Shown: piece by piece, positions 25,435-35,728 of the stretch
How the letters are laid out: every line of letters begins with the position of its first letter
How positions within the stretch are numbered: position 1 is the first letter of the stretch
Position numbers and translations under genes: made by a program
The notes under the pieces: model-generated
Seen by the model: the letters and a program-made list of their open reading frames with translations, nothing else
What the model was told of the DNA's origin: nothing
Databases searched by the model: none
From: Chloroflexota bacterium
Lineage (GTDB): Bacteria > Chloroflexota > Anaerolineae > Anaerolineales > UBA11579
NCBI GenBank assembly: GCA_013112575.1
Contig: JABFGG010000002.1
Span: 186,001-250,000, forward strand
DNA length: 64,000 nucleotides
Direction of reading: 5' to 3'

Positions 25435-25468
25435 ACAAAAAAAAGGACGCGGCTTGCCGCGTCCTTTT
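25435..25468 (-). terminator. Intrinsic terminator after the Agl23-like gene
   Basis: AAAAGGACGCGGC (25441-25453) and GCCGCGTCCTTTT (25456-25468) form a 13-bp stem. On the minus strand it runs into a further T-run. Confidence 0.9.
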
Positions 25469-25488
25469 AGCATTTACGATCTCAGTTT

Positions 25489-28400
25489 TTACGGCAATGT
25501 GTAGTGCACCAATTGGTTGTTAGTGCCATCACTGACCCAGATGCCGCCATCACCATCATAGGCAATGCCAGAGATAAGACCTAGGGTGGTGTCCTGCCAG
25601 AAGTACTGGAAGTCGCCATTCTCATTGAAGACCAGCACGCGCACAGCTTCTGTATCTGCCACGTACAGGTTACCTTCGTCATCCGTGGTCATGTAGGGTT
25701 TGTTGTTCAGCGATTGGCCGAACCAGCCGTTGATGTCCCACATGTTGAAGGTCAGGTAGCTGCCGTCGCCATTAGGGAGGAAGGATTGGATGCGTTGGTT
25801 CCATGTGTCGGCCACGTACAGTACACCATTGGGGCCAACGGCCAGACCAACCGGCTCATCGAATTCTCCGGCCTGGAAGCCAAAGCCTCCAAACTGGCTG
25901 ATAGCATTACCATTTTCGTCGAAGATGGCAATGCGCTTGTTACCTGTATTGGTGACGATTACGTTGCCATCCAGGTCAACAGCCACATCGCGCGGCCCCC
26001 AGAAAGCCAGCTGGTCTTCTGTTTGATCGAAGAAGCCCCATTTTGTAATGAACTCACCATCAGGTGTGAATTTCTGGATGCGATGGTTCCAGGTGTCTGA
26101 TACGTATACAGACCCGTCCGGCCCGACCGCTACACTCCAGGGTTCGTTGAACTCCCCGTCAGCCTCACTGAGGCCATTACCCCAGGTGCTGATGATCTCG
26201 CCATCCTGATCAATATGCACGATGCGGTGATTGGTCGAGTCGGCTACATAAATGGAGCCATCTTCAGCCACCGCGATGTTACGTGGTTGGTTGAAGATGC
26301 CTTCGCCTGTCCCTATGAAAGCATCTGCCTCAATAACGATATCTTTGCCTTCATAGGGGTCAGCTACCGGTTCTTCTACTGGGGCAATGCCATAGTCCCA
26401 CATAGAAGCTGCTACATCTTTGCGCACGTACATGCGCATCTGGGCAGAGGGTGTCCAGTTCGGTAAACTGAAGTCGCCACCTCTAACTTGCGAGTAGGCT
26501 TCATAGTCACGGTTTAGCCAGATGTCAAAGATGGCCGCACGCATTTCTGGGTTGCTGATCGTTTCTTGAATGCTGTCTGTTGTTAGTCCAAAGTAATCCT
26601 GGTTTGGCCACCACATGCGAATGTAATCAAAGCGGTAGTAGGCCTGCCCAACGATAGGCTCGATCTTGTCGAAGTTAGCGTCGCCAACCAGGATGATGGG
26701 ATAGTCGCGCAGTTCGCGTCCAGGTGCGGCCCCGTAAAAACTTTGGTTAGGATAATTACGCAGGTACCACCAGTAGGGGTATGAAGTGACATCATCGTAA
26801 GCCACCTGAATAGCCAGGCCATTGGTGGTGCGTCTGGAGATCTCTTCGATCTGCTCCATGATTTCTTTAGGGCCATTGGCAGTATGTGCGTACACAAGGT
26901 ACTCGGTGGCATAGTCATAGTTGATATACGTTGCCAGGATGGCCGTTCTGGCTGTCAGGATGCCCAGTAAGCTGAAAAATGTGAGGATAACGAGGTTTAC
27001 TACCTGTTCCCATTGCCAATCGCGCAATAGAAAGAATATGCCGAAGCCGCTGCCAAGAGCTGTTAGCAGGGATAACAAGAATGTGCTAGTGGATTGCAAT
27101 TGTGCCAATTCAGATCCTTGAAAGGGGGGATTATTCCCTAACAATTGGCCAATAACTGCGAAGAAGCTCAAGATGAACACAGGCATGAGCAATATTGCCA
27201 GTAAACCACGCCTTTGGATTACTGCTTGCCAATCTGTACGTTCGATGACCTGCCCAAGTGCCCAGCCAGCCAGCAGCAGCATGGGCAGCGCGATGTGAAC
27301 TGTAAGCCAGGGCATCTTCTCGCCGGCCAGTGTGTAGGCGATGAAGCTGGTCACTACCCAAAAGGCGATCATCCACACAGCAGTGCGGCGGGTTTGCGCT
27401 GGGTTGAGATGGTTGACTGAAGTCTCCCTCTCAAGCATCTCAACCTGTTGTTCTTCTATTTCTTCTCGGGGTTCGGGGCTAGAGCGTCTGCTCTTGATCC
27501 AGTATGTAATCCCCAATCCAGCCGCCAGGAAAGAGCCCAGCAGTGCCAGATACTCATAAATGGGCACCTGAATGAGCGCATAGTAATACTGTGGTTGGCT
27601 GCCACGCTCGACCCCCTGTTGCTCCAGCCAATAGCCTAATGAACCTATGAGACCGGTGAAAAAGCCATTGCCGTTGGTAAATACCGTGGTGAAGAACACG
27701 ACGAAAATCCCGTAATAAATGGCATTGGCGATCAGCCACTCGCGCGGTTTCCACATCAGCCCGAGGCCTGCTGAGATAAGCACTAAAGGTACTAGGAAAA
27801 TTCCCACTTGCCAGTAAATCTCAGTGCTTCCATAGGCCATTGGGTCCCATCCCATCGCCCGCACTGGGAATGCTACGAGAGCCGGCAATATCAATGTGAG
27901 TTGTAACAACATCAATCCGAAAGCGCGCTGTTCTCGCAAAGCTGGAATGCTATACCCTTGCAGTAGGAAAAAGAAAGCGATCAGGAAAGTCAACAGAGCC
28001 AGTCCGCCAAAGATCAGAATGAGCGGGTTGACCGATGACAAACCGCTTATACCCCCTTCCAATTCCTCACCAGGTATAGAGGGTTCGACAGGTTGTTCCG
28101 CAGAAATTGTAGGGGATACACCTTCAAAGGCGAACACGCCTCCCGCTACGGTTAGCAGCACCAATGTGCCGATCAACAAATAAAAGAATATCTTTTTCGC
28201 ATTTGTTTCTTTCCAGCGGTCGCGTGAAATCTGGTAAAGAAACACCAAGCCGAGGAATACCAGCGCCTGGGCTGTGTAAATGAATGATGTTTCTTTAGAG
28301 GCAAAATGCAATACAGTCACGATGGTCAGCCAATATAGATATCTTGCTCCCCCCGTTTCCAAATACCTCAGCATAGCCCACAACATGATCACACCAAAGA

Positions 28401-28857
28401 GTGCCACCAGGGCCTCATTGCGCACGTAACGTCCGTAGTACAACATGAACGGGGAGATCAGGAATAATGCCCCGGCTACTAAAGTGCCTGCACGTCCTAG
28501 ATAGCGGCGATAGTTCCATACGAAGGCCACCGTGGCGATACTGGCTAACACTGCCGGGATACGCGCCGTCAGGTCATTGTCCCCAAATAGGAAATAGGAG
28601 AGAGCGATCAGGTGGAATTGAAAAGGGCCATGCAATAGAGGGGAGTGTTGGAAGCCCTGTCCTTTGAACAACTGCCAGGAGAAGTAAACGTGGGAGGTTT
28701 CATCATGACTCATCACGCGTGATTCAAGGTCGTAGAACCGGCTGAAGATTGCCGCGATGATGATTAGGCTGAAGATCACAGTTTCCCAATTGATCGTGAT
28801 CCTGGAAAGTAAAGGCTGGTCCAACCAATTTACACGTTGCTCTTGAGTAGCTTCCAT
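25489..28857 (-). CDS. Agl23-type membrane glycosyltransferase-like protein fused to NHL beta-propeller
   Basis: 1122 residues. The N-terminal two thirds is a multi-pass GT-C protein like the flippase activity-associated Agl23 family. It begins SRFYDLESRVMSHDETSHVYF, where the Asp/Glu after H marks the catalytic loop, and contains FASKETSFIY. At least ten hydrophobic helices lie between about 25 and 660. From about residue 795 to the end there are six NHL repeats (GEFNEPWSVAVGPDGSVYVSDTWNHRIQKF type), making an outer propeller. It probably transfers or handles lipid-linked sugar at the membrane, with the propeller binding a partner. GGAG lies 6 bases before the ATG, and the gene ends in a strong terminator. 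Confidence 0.83.
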   Translation of the reverse strand: MEATQEQRVNWLDQPLLSRITINWETVIFSLIIIAAIFSRFYDLESRVMSHDETSHVYFSWQLFKGQGFQHSPLLHGPFQFHLIALSYFLFGDNDLTARIPAVLASIATVAFVWNYRRYLGRAGTLVAGALFLISPFMLYYGRYVRNEALVALFGVIMLWAMLRYLETGGARYLYWLTIVTVLHFASKETSFIYTAQALVFLGLVFLYQISRDRWKETNAKKIFFYLLIGTLVLLTVAGGVFAFEGVSPTISAEQPVEPSIPGEELEGGISGLSSVNPLILIFGGLALLTFLIAFFFLLQGYSIPALREQRAFGLMLLQLTLILPALVAFPVRAMGWDPMAYGSTEIYWQVGIFLVPLVLISAGLGLMWKPREWLIANAIYYGIFVVFFTTVFTNGNGFFTGLIGSLGYWLEQQGVERGSQPQYYYALIQVPIYEYLALLGSFLAAGLGITYWIKSRRSSPEPREEIEEQQVEMLERETSVNHLNPAQTRRTAVWMIAFWVVTSFIAYTLAGEKMPWLTVHIALPMLLLAGWALGQVIERTDWQAVIQRRGLLAILLMPVFILSFFAVIGQLLGNNPPFQGSELAQLQSTSTFLLSLLTALGSGFGIFFLLRDWQWEQVVNLVILTFFSLLGILTARTAILATYINYDYATEYLVYAHTANGPKEIMEQIEEISRRTTNGLAIQVAYDDVTSYPYWWYLRNYPNQSFYGAAPGRELRDYPIILVGDANFDKIEPIVGQAYYRFDYIRMWWPNQDYFGLTTDSIQETISNPEMRAAIFDIWLNRDYEAYSQVRGGDFSLPNWTPSAQMRMYVRKDVAASMWDYGIAPVEEPVADPYEGKDIVIEADAFIGTGEGIFNQPRNIAVAEDGSIYVADSTNHRIVHIDQDGEIISTWGNGLSEADGEFNEPWSVAVGPDGSVYVSDTWNHRIQKFTPDGEFITKWGFFDQTEDQLAFWGPRDVAVDLDGNVIVTNTGNKRIAIFDENGNAISQFGGFGFQAGEFDEPVGLAVGPNGVLYVADTWNQRIQSFLPNGDGSYLTFNMWDINGWFGQSLNNKPYMTTDDEGNLYVADTEAVRVLVFNENGDFQYFWQDTTLGLISGIAYDGDGGIWVSDGTNNQLVHYTLP

Positions 28858-28972
28858 TCGTACTCCAAGTATTTGCTATTTGTAGAAGACTATTTTATTG
28901 AGCGGCATCGAATCCGGCAAGTTTTCTATCGGGAGAATACCCCAAAACGCTTAATTATTTATGAACTTATTC
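28858..28972. other. Gene-free interval between rluB and the Agl23-like gene
   Basis: 115 bases. I see no clear promoter or terminator, apart from the GGAG ribosome binding site of the downstream minus-strand gene. Confidence 0.5.
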
Positions 28973-29740
28973 TTAGCGCCGCCTGCCGCGCCTTGGTTTC
29001 TTTGTAGATCGTTTGCCCTTCGTAGGCTTTTTGCCTTGCAATAGGGCCACTTCTTTCTCTGCCAGTTCTCTCCATTCGCCATTTTTGAGATTGCCCAGCT
29101 TGAGCGAGGCAATCTGCACGCGGATAAGGTTGACAATAGGTAGGCCGAACTTGTCCGCGATCTCCCGAATCTGGCGTTTACGCCCTTCGCTCATAGTGAT
29201 GCGCAACCAGGCCCCTTTACCGTAATAAGTCTCCAGTTCCACCTCTGCCGGTTGGGTGGTGTAACCATCTTCCAGATCTACCCCCTTGCGCCATGTATCC
29301 AATTCCTCATCTGTAGGATGGCGTGCAACCAAAACACGGTAGATCTTCTTATGTCCGTAACGGGGATGCGTAAGTCGATTGGTAAGTTCGCCATCGTTGG
29401 TCAGGAGGATCAGGCCTTCGGACATATAATCCAGGCGGCCTACGGGATATAAACGGCCTTTGTTGGGCACTAGGTCCAGAATGGTCTGGCGGCCTTCTTC
29501 ATCATCTGTAGTCGAGACTACGCCACGCGGTTTGTGCAGGGCAATGTATATCTTTTTCTCAGCAGCCTGAATGCGCTTGCCATCCACGCGGATGTCATCT
29601 CTATTTTTATCGGCTTTATCTCCTAAAGAGACCTTCTGGCCATTTACGGTGACGCGGCCTTTCTCAATAATGCCTTCACAGGCGCGTCGTGATCCGTAAC
29701 CAGCGTGTGCAAGGATCTTTTGTAAGCGTTCTTCTGGCAT
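28973..29740 (-). CDS. rluB: Pseudouridine synthase RluB/RsuA family (23S rRNA)
   Basis: 255 residues. An S4 RNA-binding domain (RLQKILAHAGYGSRRACEGII, residues 5-25) is followed by the RsuA-type catalytic domain with GRLDYMSEGLILLTNDGEL, where Asp 104 is the nucleophile. A strongly basic tail (KGKRSTKKPRRGRRR) ends the protein, probably for rRNA contact. RluB modifies U2605 of 23S rRNA in E. coli; the RsuA alternative cannot be ruled out by motif alone, but the neighbourhood with scpB favours RluB, as in many bacteria. It follows scpB by 50 bases, with a hairpin between them. Confidence 0.92.
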   Translation of the reverse strand: MPEERLQKILAHAGYGSRRACEGIIEKGRVTVNGQKVSLGDKADKNRDDIRVDGKRIQAAEKKIYIALHKPRGVVSTTDDEEGRQTILDLVPNKGRLYPVGRLDYMSEGLILLTNDGELTNRLTHPRYGHKKIYRVLVARHPTDEELDTWRKGVDLEDGYTTQPAEVELETYYGKGAWLRITMSEGRKRQIREIADKFGLPIVNLIRVQIASLKLGNLKNGEWRELAEKEVALLQGKKPTKGKRSTKKPRRGRRR

Positions 29741-29755
29741 GGGAGGAGGCTTTGA

Positions 29756-29778
29756 GAGGGAACCTGTCAGGTTCCCTC
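29756..29778 (-). terminator. Hairpin between scpB and rluB (weak terminator or attenuator)
   Basis: GAGGGAACCT (29756-29765) and AGGTTCCCTC (29769-29778) form a 10-bp stem with a 3-base loop. On the minus strand only TCTC follows, so full termination is doubtful and it may modulate rluB expression. Confidence 0.55.
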
Positions 29779-29790
29779 AATAAGTAGTCG

Positions 29791-30396
29791 TTAATCCTTT
29801 AGTAACTGCATTTGGGTATCTTCAGCTTCTTCGCTGGTCTCCGGCTCAGGGATTGCCAGTGGTGGCAATTCATCCAGGGAGGTCAATCCAAAGTGCTGTA
29901 AGAAGTCGGGGGTGGTGGTGTATAGCACAGGGCGGCCGGGTCCTTCGGCACGGCCGGCTTCATCAATAAGACCTTTGCTCAACAAAGTACGAATAACACC
30001 GTCACTGTTGACGCCGCGCACTTCATCGATCTGCGGGCGGGTGACAGGTTCCTGGTAGGCGATCATAGCAAGGGTTTCCAGAGCGGCACGGCTGAGGCGT
30101 GAAGTGGCTTCCAGGCTCAGGAAGCGCTCGACCTGTCCGGCACTCTCCGGTGCGGTGGTCAGCTTGATCTGCCCGCGGTGGTGTTGCAGGCGGATGCCGC
30201 GTTGGGCATAGCTTTCTTCCAGCTTTTCTAAGGTTATTTCAACCCTACGCGGCGTGATCTCTAATGCTTCTGCTAATTGTTTGGGGGTGACCGCGCCGGG
30301 CGCAACGAATAATAAAGCCTCGACTTGCGCTTCCAGGCTCAATTCTTCGGTTTTTATAGGCTCAGAGCCATTTTCGTTTGTGGTATCAGCGGCCAT
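29791..30396 (-). CDS. scpB: Segregation and condensation protein B
   Basis: 201 residues with the two winged-helix domains of ScpB: LEAQVEALLFVAPGAVTPKQLAEAL, then the second domain with LETLAMIAYQEPVTRPQIDEVRGVNSDGVIRTLL. ScpB binds ScpA and the SMC ATPase to form the condensin that organises the chromosome. No scpA is in the window. Acidic tails precede and follow the core. The gene starts divergently from the lipoprotein gene at 30455, only 58 bases apart. Confidence 0.95.
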   Translation of the reverse strand: MAADTTNENGSEPIKTEELSLEAQVEALLFVAPGAVTPKQLAEALEITPRRVEITLEKLEESYAQRGIRLQHHRGQIKLTTAPESAGQVERFLSLEATSRLSRAALETLAMIAYQEPVTRPQIDEVRGVNSDGVIRTLLSKGLIDEAGRAEGPGRPVLYTTTPDFLQHFGLTSLDELPPLAIPEPETSEEAEDTQMQLLKD

Positions 30397-30400
30397 CTAC

Positions 30401-30406
30401 TATAAT
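30401..30406 (+). promoter_or_regulatory. -10 box of the 30455 lipoprotein gene
   Basis: TATAAT at 30401-30406, 48 bases before ATG 30455. It lies only a few bases outside the divergent scpB start. No good -35 is seen. Confidence 0.4.
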
Positions 30407-30454
30407 CGTCTCGTTTTGATGATTGGTATGTTTATTGTATCCACGCTAAATGTA

Positions 30455-32077
30455 ATGAAGCGCAACGCGAGATTATACCAAGCCCCTCAACAACTAACTC
30501 AATGGATATTTGGCAGTCTCCTTTTTGGGTTTTTTCTGGTTGCCTGTGGGCCTTCCCAAACGCCACAAAGTCTCATCAGCGTCGAATTGACTTATGAGGG
30601 CAGGGTGGAGAGTATCGAAGTTCCCGCAGGTTCAACCGTGCGTGAAGCCTTTGAGATAGCCGGGGTTGAACTCAATGAGCTGGACCGCGCCGAGCCAGCC
30701 TTATTCAATGTGCTTGTGGAAGACTCAAGTGCCCAACTCGTCAGGGTGGAGGAAGAATTTGAGATCGAAGAACTTGTCATTGCTTACGAAACGCAACTCC
30801 TCCGTAATGAATCTTTGCCGGAAGGTGAGCAGCGTCTGATTCAACCCGGCGTCAATGGCTTGCAGGAAATTACCTATCGCCGCCTATTTGAAGATGGCAT
30901 TGAGATCTCACGCAATGTCGTCAAGACCGTGAACGTGGAAGATGCCGTCCCAGAGATCATCATGGTGGGCAGCCAGACTCCCTTCGCCTCTGTCACCATC
31001 CTCGGCCAATTGGCTTACATTTCTGGCGGCAATGCCTGGATTATTGAAGAAGTCACCGGCAATCGCCGCCCGGTGGTCACCACAGGCGACCTGGATGGCC
31101 GCGTCTTTTCGGTCTCGCCTCAGGGCGAGTGGCTTTTGTATACTCGCGCCGATGAAGATCCTGACATCATAAACACCCTCTGGGTGGCGCGCATCGATGA
31201 TGACTCTGGTACACAAGTTGACCTGGGTGTCTCAAACATCATCCATTATGCTGATTGGGTCCCCGGTTCTGTTAATAACGGGGTGGTCTTCTCTACTGTA
31301 GAATCCAGCCAGACTGCTCCCGGTTGGCAGGCCAACAATGATCTTCAATTCCTCAATTTCAGCGAGAACGGCTGGTCGTCCAGCCCCAGCACGGCTATCG
31401 AGGGCAGTTCGGGCGGTCTGTATGGCTGGTGGGGCACTACATTTGCCTGGTCACCAGATGGTGAATTGCTGGCCTACGCCCGCCCCGACGGCATCGGTTT
31501 TGTGGACTTTGATGCCGAAGAACTGGTACCCAGCTTTGAAGTCACGCCATTGCTCACGCGTAGCGATTGGGCCTGGATGCCCGGCCTGAACTGGTCGCCT
31601 GATGGTAATTACTTGCTGACGGTTGATCATCCTCCTCAGGAGGGCTTGATCTCTGCAGAAGAGTCGCCTTTATTTGATCTGACAGTTGTGCCGGCCTTTG
31701 AAAGCCCGCCGCTAACCATTGCCCAGGAAGTGGGCATGTTCGCCTATCCTGTCCCATCTCCTCCCAAAGGTCTCGATTCCGGCGAGTTCGCGTATCGTAT
31801 TGCCTATTTACAGGCCATAATCCCAACTCAAAGCGACTCCAGTGGTTACCGCCTGGCGGTGATGGATCGTGACGGCTCTAATGCGCGTGCTCTCTTCCCA
31901 CCTGAGGGCGCCCCTGGCATGGACCCCCGCTTGGTTGTGTGGGAGCCGCTTGGGGATGGCAACCCCAATTTGATCGCTGTGGTTTATCAGGGCAACCTCT
32001 GGCTCATCAATGCTGACAACGGCGAAGCCCAGCAGTTAACAGGGGATGGACTAGTAACGCGCTTGGATTGGAAGTAA
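30455..32077 (+). CDS. Lipoprotein with DUF348/G5-type domains and TolB-like propeller
   Basis: About 540 residues from ATG 30455. I chose this start because it gives a normal lipoprotein signal peptide (MKRNARLY then WIFGSLLFGFFLVAC); earlier codons overlap scpB or the -10 box. After the lipid anchor come a DUF348-like segment (YEGRVESIEVPAGSTVREAFEIAG) and a G5-like beta region (LIQPGVNGLQEITYRRLFEDGIEISRNV). Several propeller blades follow (FSVSPQGEWLLYTRADEDPD; LNWSPDGNYLL). DUF348 and G5 often occur on wall-associated proteins. It is probably exported and anchored. Its substrate is unknown. Confidence 0.78.
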   Translation: MKRNARLYQAPQQLTQWIFGSLLFGFFLVACGPSQTPQSLISVELTYEGRVESIEVPAGSTVREAFEIAGVELNELDRAEPALFNVLVEDSSAQLVRVEEEFEIEELVIAYETQLLRNESLPEGEQRLIQPGVNGLQEITYRRLFEDGIEISRNVVKTVNVEDAVPEIIMVGSQTPFASVTILGQLAYISGGNAWIIEEVTGNRRPVVTTGDLDGRVFSVSPQGEWLLYTRADEDPDIINTLWVARIDDDSGTQVDLGVSNIIHYADWVPGSVNNGVVFSTVESSQTAPGWQANNDLQFLNFSENGWSSSPSTAIEGSSGGLYGWWGTTFAWSPDGELLAYARPDGIGFVDFDAEELVPSFEVTPLLTRSDWAWMPGLNWSPDGNYLLTVDHPPQEGLISAEESPLFDLTVVPAFESPPLTIAQEVGMFAYPVPSPPKGLDSGEFAYRIAYLQAIIPTQSDSSGYRLAVMDRDGSNARALFPPEGAPGMDPRLVVWEPLGDGNPNLIAVVYQGNLWLINADNGEAQQLTGDGLVTRLDWK

Positions 32078-32204
32078 CCTCTCAACTTCAAAACTATCTA
32101 ACTAATCCCCACTTGTTGCTTATCGAAATTGACATTAAAATCCCCAGGCTTTTGGGCCGCTTCCCTGTTACTATTGGCCTGACTAAATCAAAGGAATCAT
32201 CTTT

Positions 32205-33164
32205 ATGCGTGTATTGATCACGGGAGCAGCGGGCTTCCTGGGTTCCCACCTGTGCGACCGTCTGCTCAAAGAAGGCCATCAAGTTGTGGGGCTTGATAAC
32301 TTCATCACCGGCAAGCGAGAGAACCTGGCTCATCTGGCTACCAATGAAGATTTCAAATTCATTCGCCACGATGTCTCTAACTACATTTTCGTGCCCGGCG
32401 AGTTGGATGCCGTCCTGCACTTTGCTTCACCTGCTAGCCCTAATCCCAATTCGGCAGTGGGCTATCCCAATCTGCCCATCCAAACCATGAAAGCAGGTGC
32501 CCTGGGCACGCACAATACTTTGGGCGTTGCACTGGCGCACAATGCACGCTACTTGCTGGCATCCACCAGCGAGATCTATGGTGATCCCTTGGAACATCCC
32601 CAGACCGAAAGCTACTGGGGCAACGTTGATCCCATTGGGGAACGCTCCGTATATGATGAAGCCAAACGCTTTGCCGAGTCACTTACCATGGCTTATCACC
32701 GTTTTCATGATGTTAATACGGCCATCGTGCGTATCTTCAACACTTATGGGCCGCGCATACACTTCGATGATGGGCGTGTTGTTCCCAACTTCATCACCCA
32801 GGCCATCCGCGGCGAACCCCTGACAGTATATGGTGATGGGGAGCAAACGCGCAGCTTCTGTTATGTCGATGACCTCATCGAAGGCATTTATCGTTTATTG
32901 ATGTCCGAGGAACATTTTCCGGTCAACATAGGTAATCCTGCTGAAACTACAATGAACGAATTCGCCGCAGTGGTCAACAAGCTGGTGGGCAATCAGGCTG
33001 GCGTCAAACACCAGGAATGGGAACGCAAACCCGGCGACCCACAACGCCGCCAACCTGACATCACGCGTGCCAGAGAACTACTTGGCTTTGAGCCTAAGGT
33101 CTCCCTGGAAGATGGCCTGCGTCACACCGTTGAATTCCTCAAGACCCAGATCGAATTAGCATGA
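32205..33164 (+). CDS. NAD-dependent nucleotide-sugar epimerase/dehydratase, UDP-glucuronate decarboxylase (UXS) type
   Basis: 319 residues, extended SDR. NAD motif GAAGFLG is at residues 7-13, the catalytic T/S-E pair in STSEIYGDP at about 120-128, and Y150-x3-K154 in SVYDEAKR. The segments [14 protein letters not shown] and RIFNTYGPR are typical of UDP-xylose synthases, which decarboxylate UDP-glucuronate to UDP-xylose for surface glycans. AAAGGAA lies before the ATG. The stop codon overlaps the GtrA gene start as ATGA, linking the pair. Confidence 0.85.
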   Translation: MRVLITGAAGFLGSHLCDRLLKEGHQVVGLDNFITGKRENLAHLATNEDFKFIRHDVSNYIFVPGELDAVLHFASPASPNPNSAVGYPNLPIQTMKAGALGTHNTLGVALAHNARYLLASTSEIYGDPLEHPQTESYWGNVDPIGERSVYDEAKRFAESLTMAYHRFHDVNTAIVRIFNTYGPRIHFDDGRVVPNFITQAIRGEPLTVYGDGEQTRSFCYVDDLIEGIYRLLMSEEHFPVNIGNPAETTMNEFAAVVNKLVGNQAGVKHQEWERKPGDPQRRQPDITRARELLGFEPKVSLEDGLRHTVEFLKTQIELA

Positions 33165-33613
33165 TCCTTGTAAAAAGCCAAAGAGAACGCACACGCTTCT
33201 TGCGTTTTGCCACTGTGGGTGCCATCGGTGCAGTCATAGATTTCATCGTCTTCAATATTTTGCTGAGCCTGGGCTTGATCGTCAAGCTCGCAGGCGCTCT
33301 CTCTTTTGTTGCTGCCGTAAGCAGTAATTTCACTTGGAACCGCCTTTGGACCTACCCTGATTCGCGCTCCAAGTCTGCTCGACGACAGATGGTCCAGTTT
33401 CTGATTGTGAGTGTGCTTGGCCTTAGCATTCGGCTCGTCATGCTGGCCATCACCGTAGAGCCTTTTACCAATTTGTTTGAGAATTTTGGTGGAGCCTTGC
33501 CTATTTCCCCGGAGACCCTCGGCCCCAATCTGGCTCTGGGCCTCGCTATTGCTATGGTCATGGTCTGGAATTTCTTCGTCAATCGCTACTGGACCTATAA
33601 CGACGTGGAGTAG
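33161..33613 (+). CDS. GtrA-family membrane protein
   Basis: 150 residues with four predicted transmembrane helices and the GtrA pattern: [26 protein letters not shown] near the N-terminus, then [21 protein letters not shown], and [14 protein letters not shown] at the end. GtrA proteins help move polyprenyl-linked sugars across the membrane. Its coupling by ATGA overlap to a nucleotide-sugar enzyme suits a role in surface glycan decoration. Confidence 0.88.
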   Translation: MILVKSQRERTRFLRFATVGAIGAVIDFIVFNILLSLGLIVKLAGALSFVAAVSSNFTWNRLWTYPDSRSKSARRQMVQFLIVSVLGLSIRLVMLAITVEPFTNLFENFGGALPISPETLGPNLALGLAIAMVMVWNFFVNRYWTYNDVE

Positions 33614-33658
33614 ATTGTCTTTGTAACTATGTGGGGATAGAATTTGGCGGGAGATTTT

Positions 33659-35630
33659 ATGAAATAAATTTTCAATTATGCTTTTGTATCCTTGATTCTC
33701 TTTAGTTGTCACCAAAGTGATTCGCCAGGGATTCCTACATCTACATCTGCTGCAATCCCTACACTAACCAACACGCTTGCGCCAGCTCCCACGGAAACCG
33801 AGATATTGGAGAATCGTGAAGTCATTACCACCGAGAACGCTTCACAGATTGAAGCACTTCATCGATTGGGCTTTCGGCGGGCATTGGAATTGGATATCTC
33901 TCCTGATGATTCTATGCTTGCTGTAGCTTCTTCAACAGGTGTGCAAGTATATGATTTGACTACATTTGAATATCTGTTTGGCAACAATGACAATTGGAGC
34001 GATAGTGTAGATTGGTCGCCGGATAGCAGCCAATTGGTATCTGGTCATTATGATGGCAGCTTGAATATTTGGGATGTGGAAACACAGAAGGTTTTCACTA
34101 GCAAGAATATGGATGAGAGGGTTTGGTCAACAGCTTGGCCGCCAAATGGACAAGGCCTTGCTTCATCTTCCTCAATGGAAATGGTTATTTGGGAAGCAGG
34201 AGCATTTGAGAAAACCCAAACAGTTGAAGGAAATTTTCAAAATGGTATTATCTGGACAGAGGATAGCAAAAACATCGTTTTTCATTCTGGTCATGCAGTA
34301 AGAGTTGTAGCTCTAGATACGGGCGTAACCAATGGCTATCAAGATGCGGATTCGCAATCCTTCGGTGGAGGGTCCTACATTTGGTTCCAGTTCAGGAGGA
34401 CTTGTTGGTCTATACAATGAAATGGGACGGGAGGTAGTTAGCGGCGATGGGCACTCCAAAACCTTATTTCGTGTTGAAACCCCATCCGTCTTGTTCTACC
34501 TTACAGGGAGATTGTTGAAATACAATACTGCTACCAAGGAATTTATCGAAATAATGAAATTAGATTCGCGATTTTCCACTGAAATGGACTGGAATTCTGA
34601 TATGACCACATTCGTTTCAGGGGGTACTCGCGGAGCGCTGGTTGCAATTGATTTAATAACTGGTGAAACGCTTGGAGAAATTCAAGGCTATTATTGTTGC
34701 TTTGAAAATGTAGCAATTGCCCCAGGTGGAACAAAAGTTGCCTACTCAAATACTTCAGATAATCATAATTTATATATCTGGGACTTGGAAAGTCAAGTTG
34801 TTGAAGAAGGCAAGGAATTGATAAATGACCATCCTGTGCGTATTGGCAGCATCAGGTGGCCAACAATTGGAACGCTTTATGTTTCAAATGGTTTGTATTT
34901 TTCCGCTAATGAAGTGCTTGTTTGGAATGGGCTTACAGGAGAAGTGCTGCTAGATTTCGATAAGCTAGTAAAAGAGACTCCGTTCTCAAACTTCCTCATT
35001 TCTCCCGATGGGAGTATGCTGACGGTTAAATCCTCTGAACCGTATTGGGATTTAGTGTTCAGCGTAGAAGAAGAAAAAATGGCGTTTCGCCGTTCGGATT
35101 TCTCGCGTCGCAGTACACTTTTCTCTTGGTCAGCGAATAGTCAGCTTATTGCGATTTCCACATTTGAAGGCAATAAGCATGGCTCTGCGGACGACCGTTA
35201 TGGTTTTCAGATCTGGCACATTGAGACTAATTCAAAGATTGCTGAATGGAAGGTAGAAGCTACGAACCCAGAGGAGTTCTCGAATCACTCTACGGTTTCA
35301 TTAGCAGTAACAAATAGTGGGGAATTCCTGGCTTGGAGGAATCGTCTCGGAGATTTATTTGTGCGGCAAGTAAAAACAGGGAAGCATGTTCTAGCAATAG
35401 AGCTAGGTGAATTTGATGTATATTTCTCCGTCTCCTGGTCACCTAATGACTCACTTATTGCCTACGATACGCCAGAAGGCTTGATTATTTGGGACCTAAT
35501 TGCCCAACAAGAAGTTGCCGTTCTTACCGGTTTTTCCAGCGGCATGAAAGATATCGTTTGGTCTGTCGATGGCACACAGATTGCCACTGTTGGTGAAGAT
35601 GACACCATCCGTATTTGGGGCATCCCCTAA
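33659..35630 (+). pseudogene. Broken WD40-repeat lipoprotein gene (nonsense codon 3 and a frameshift)
   Basis: With GGCGGGAG just upstream, ATG 33659 reads ATG AAA TAA, then continues in the same frame as IFNYAFVSLILFSC, a lipoprotein signal peptide with its lipobox cysteine. A single change of AAA to TAA at codon 3 would explain the stop. The frame then runs through a Thr/Pro linker and WD40 blades until about 34372, where one extra G in a GGG run (34370-34372) shifts it. The propeller resumes in the next frame (LVGLYNEMGREVVSGDG) and ends IRIWGIP at 35630. Repaired, it would encode about 656 residues. TTG 33692 could still express a fragment. Two independent lesions argue for decay rather than a single sequencing error. 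Confidence 0.8.
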
Positions 35631-35713
35631 ATTCACTACTTTGAAATCCTAATCTAACAAAATAGTTATGTCATGGGGGAGTATTTTCCTATATCATCAT
35701 ATAGTCAAATCGA

Positions 35714-35719
35714 TATAAT
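35714..35719 (+). promoter_or_regulatory. -10 box 9 bases before the 35729 gene
   Basis: TATAAT ends 9 bases before ATG 35729. There is no ribosome binding site between, another leaderless candidate. Confidence 0.5.
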
Positions 35720-35728
35720 GGACGTGCT

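Noticed and set aside
33659-33667. Stop-codon reassignment (TAA read as an amino acid)
   Set aside because: TAA ends other genes in this window normally (for example the ChlI-like gene at 37973), so a nonsense mutation is the simpler reading.
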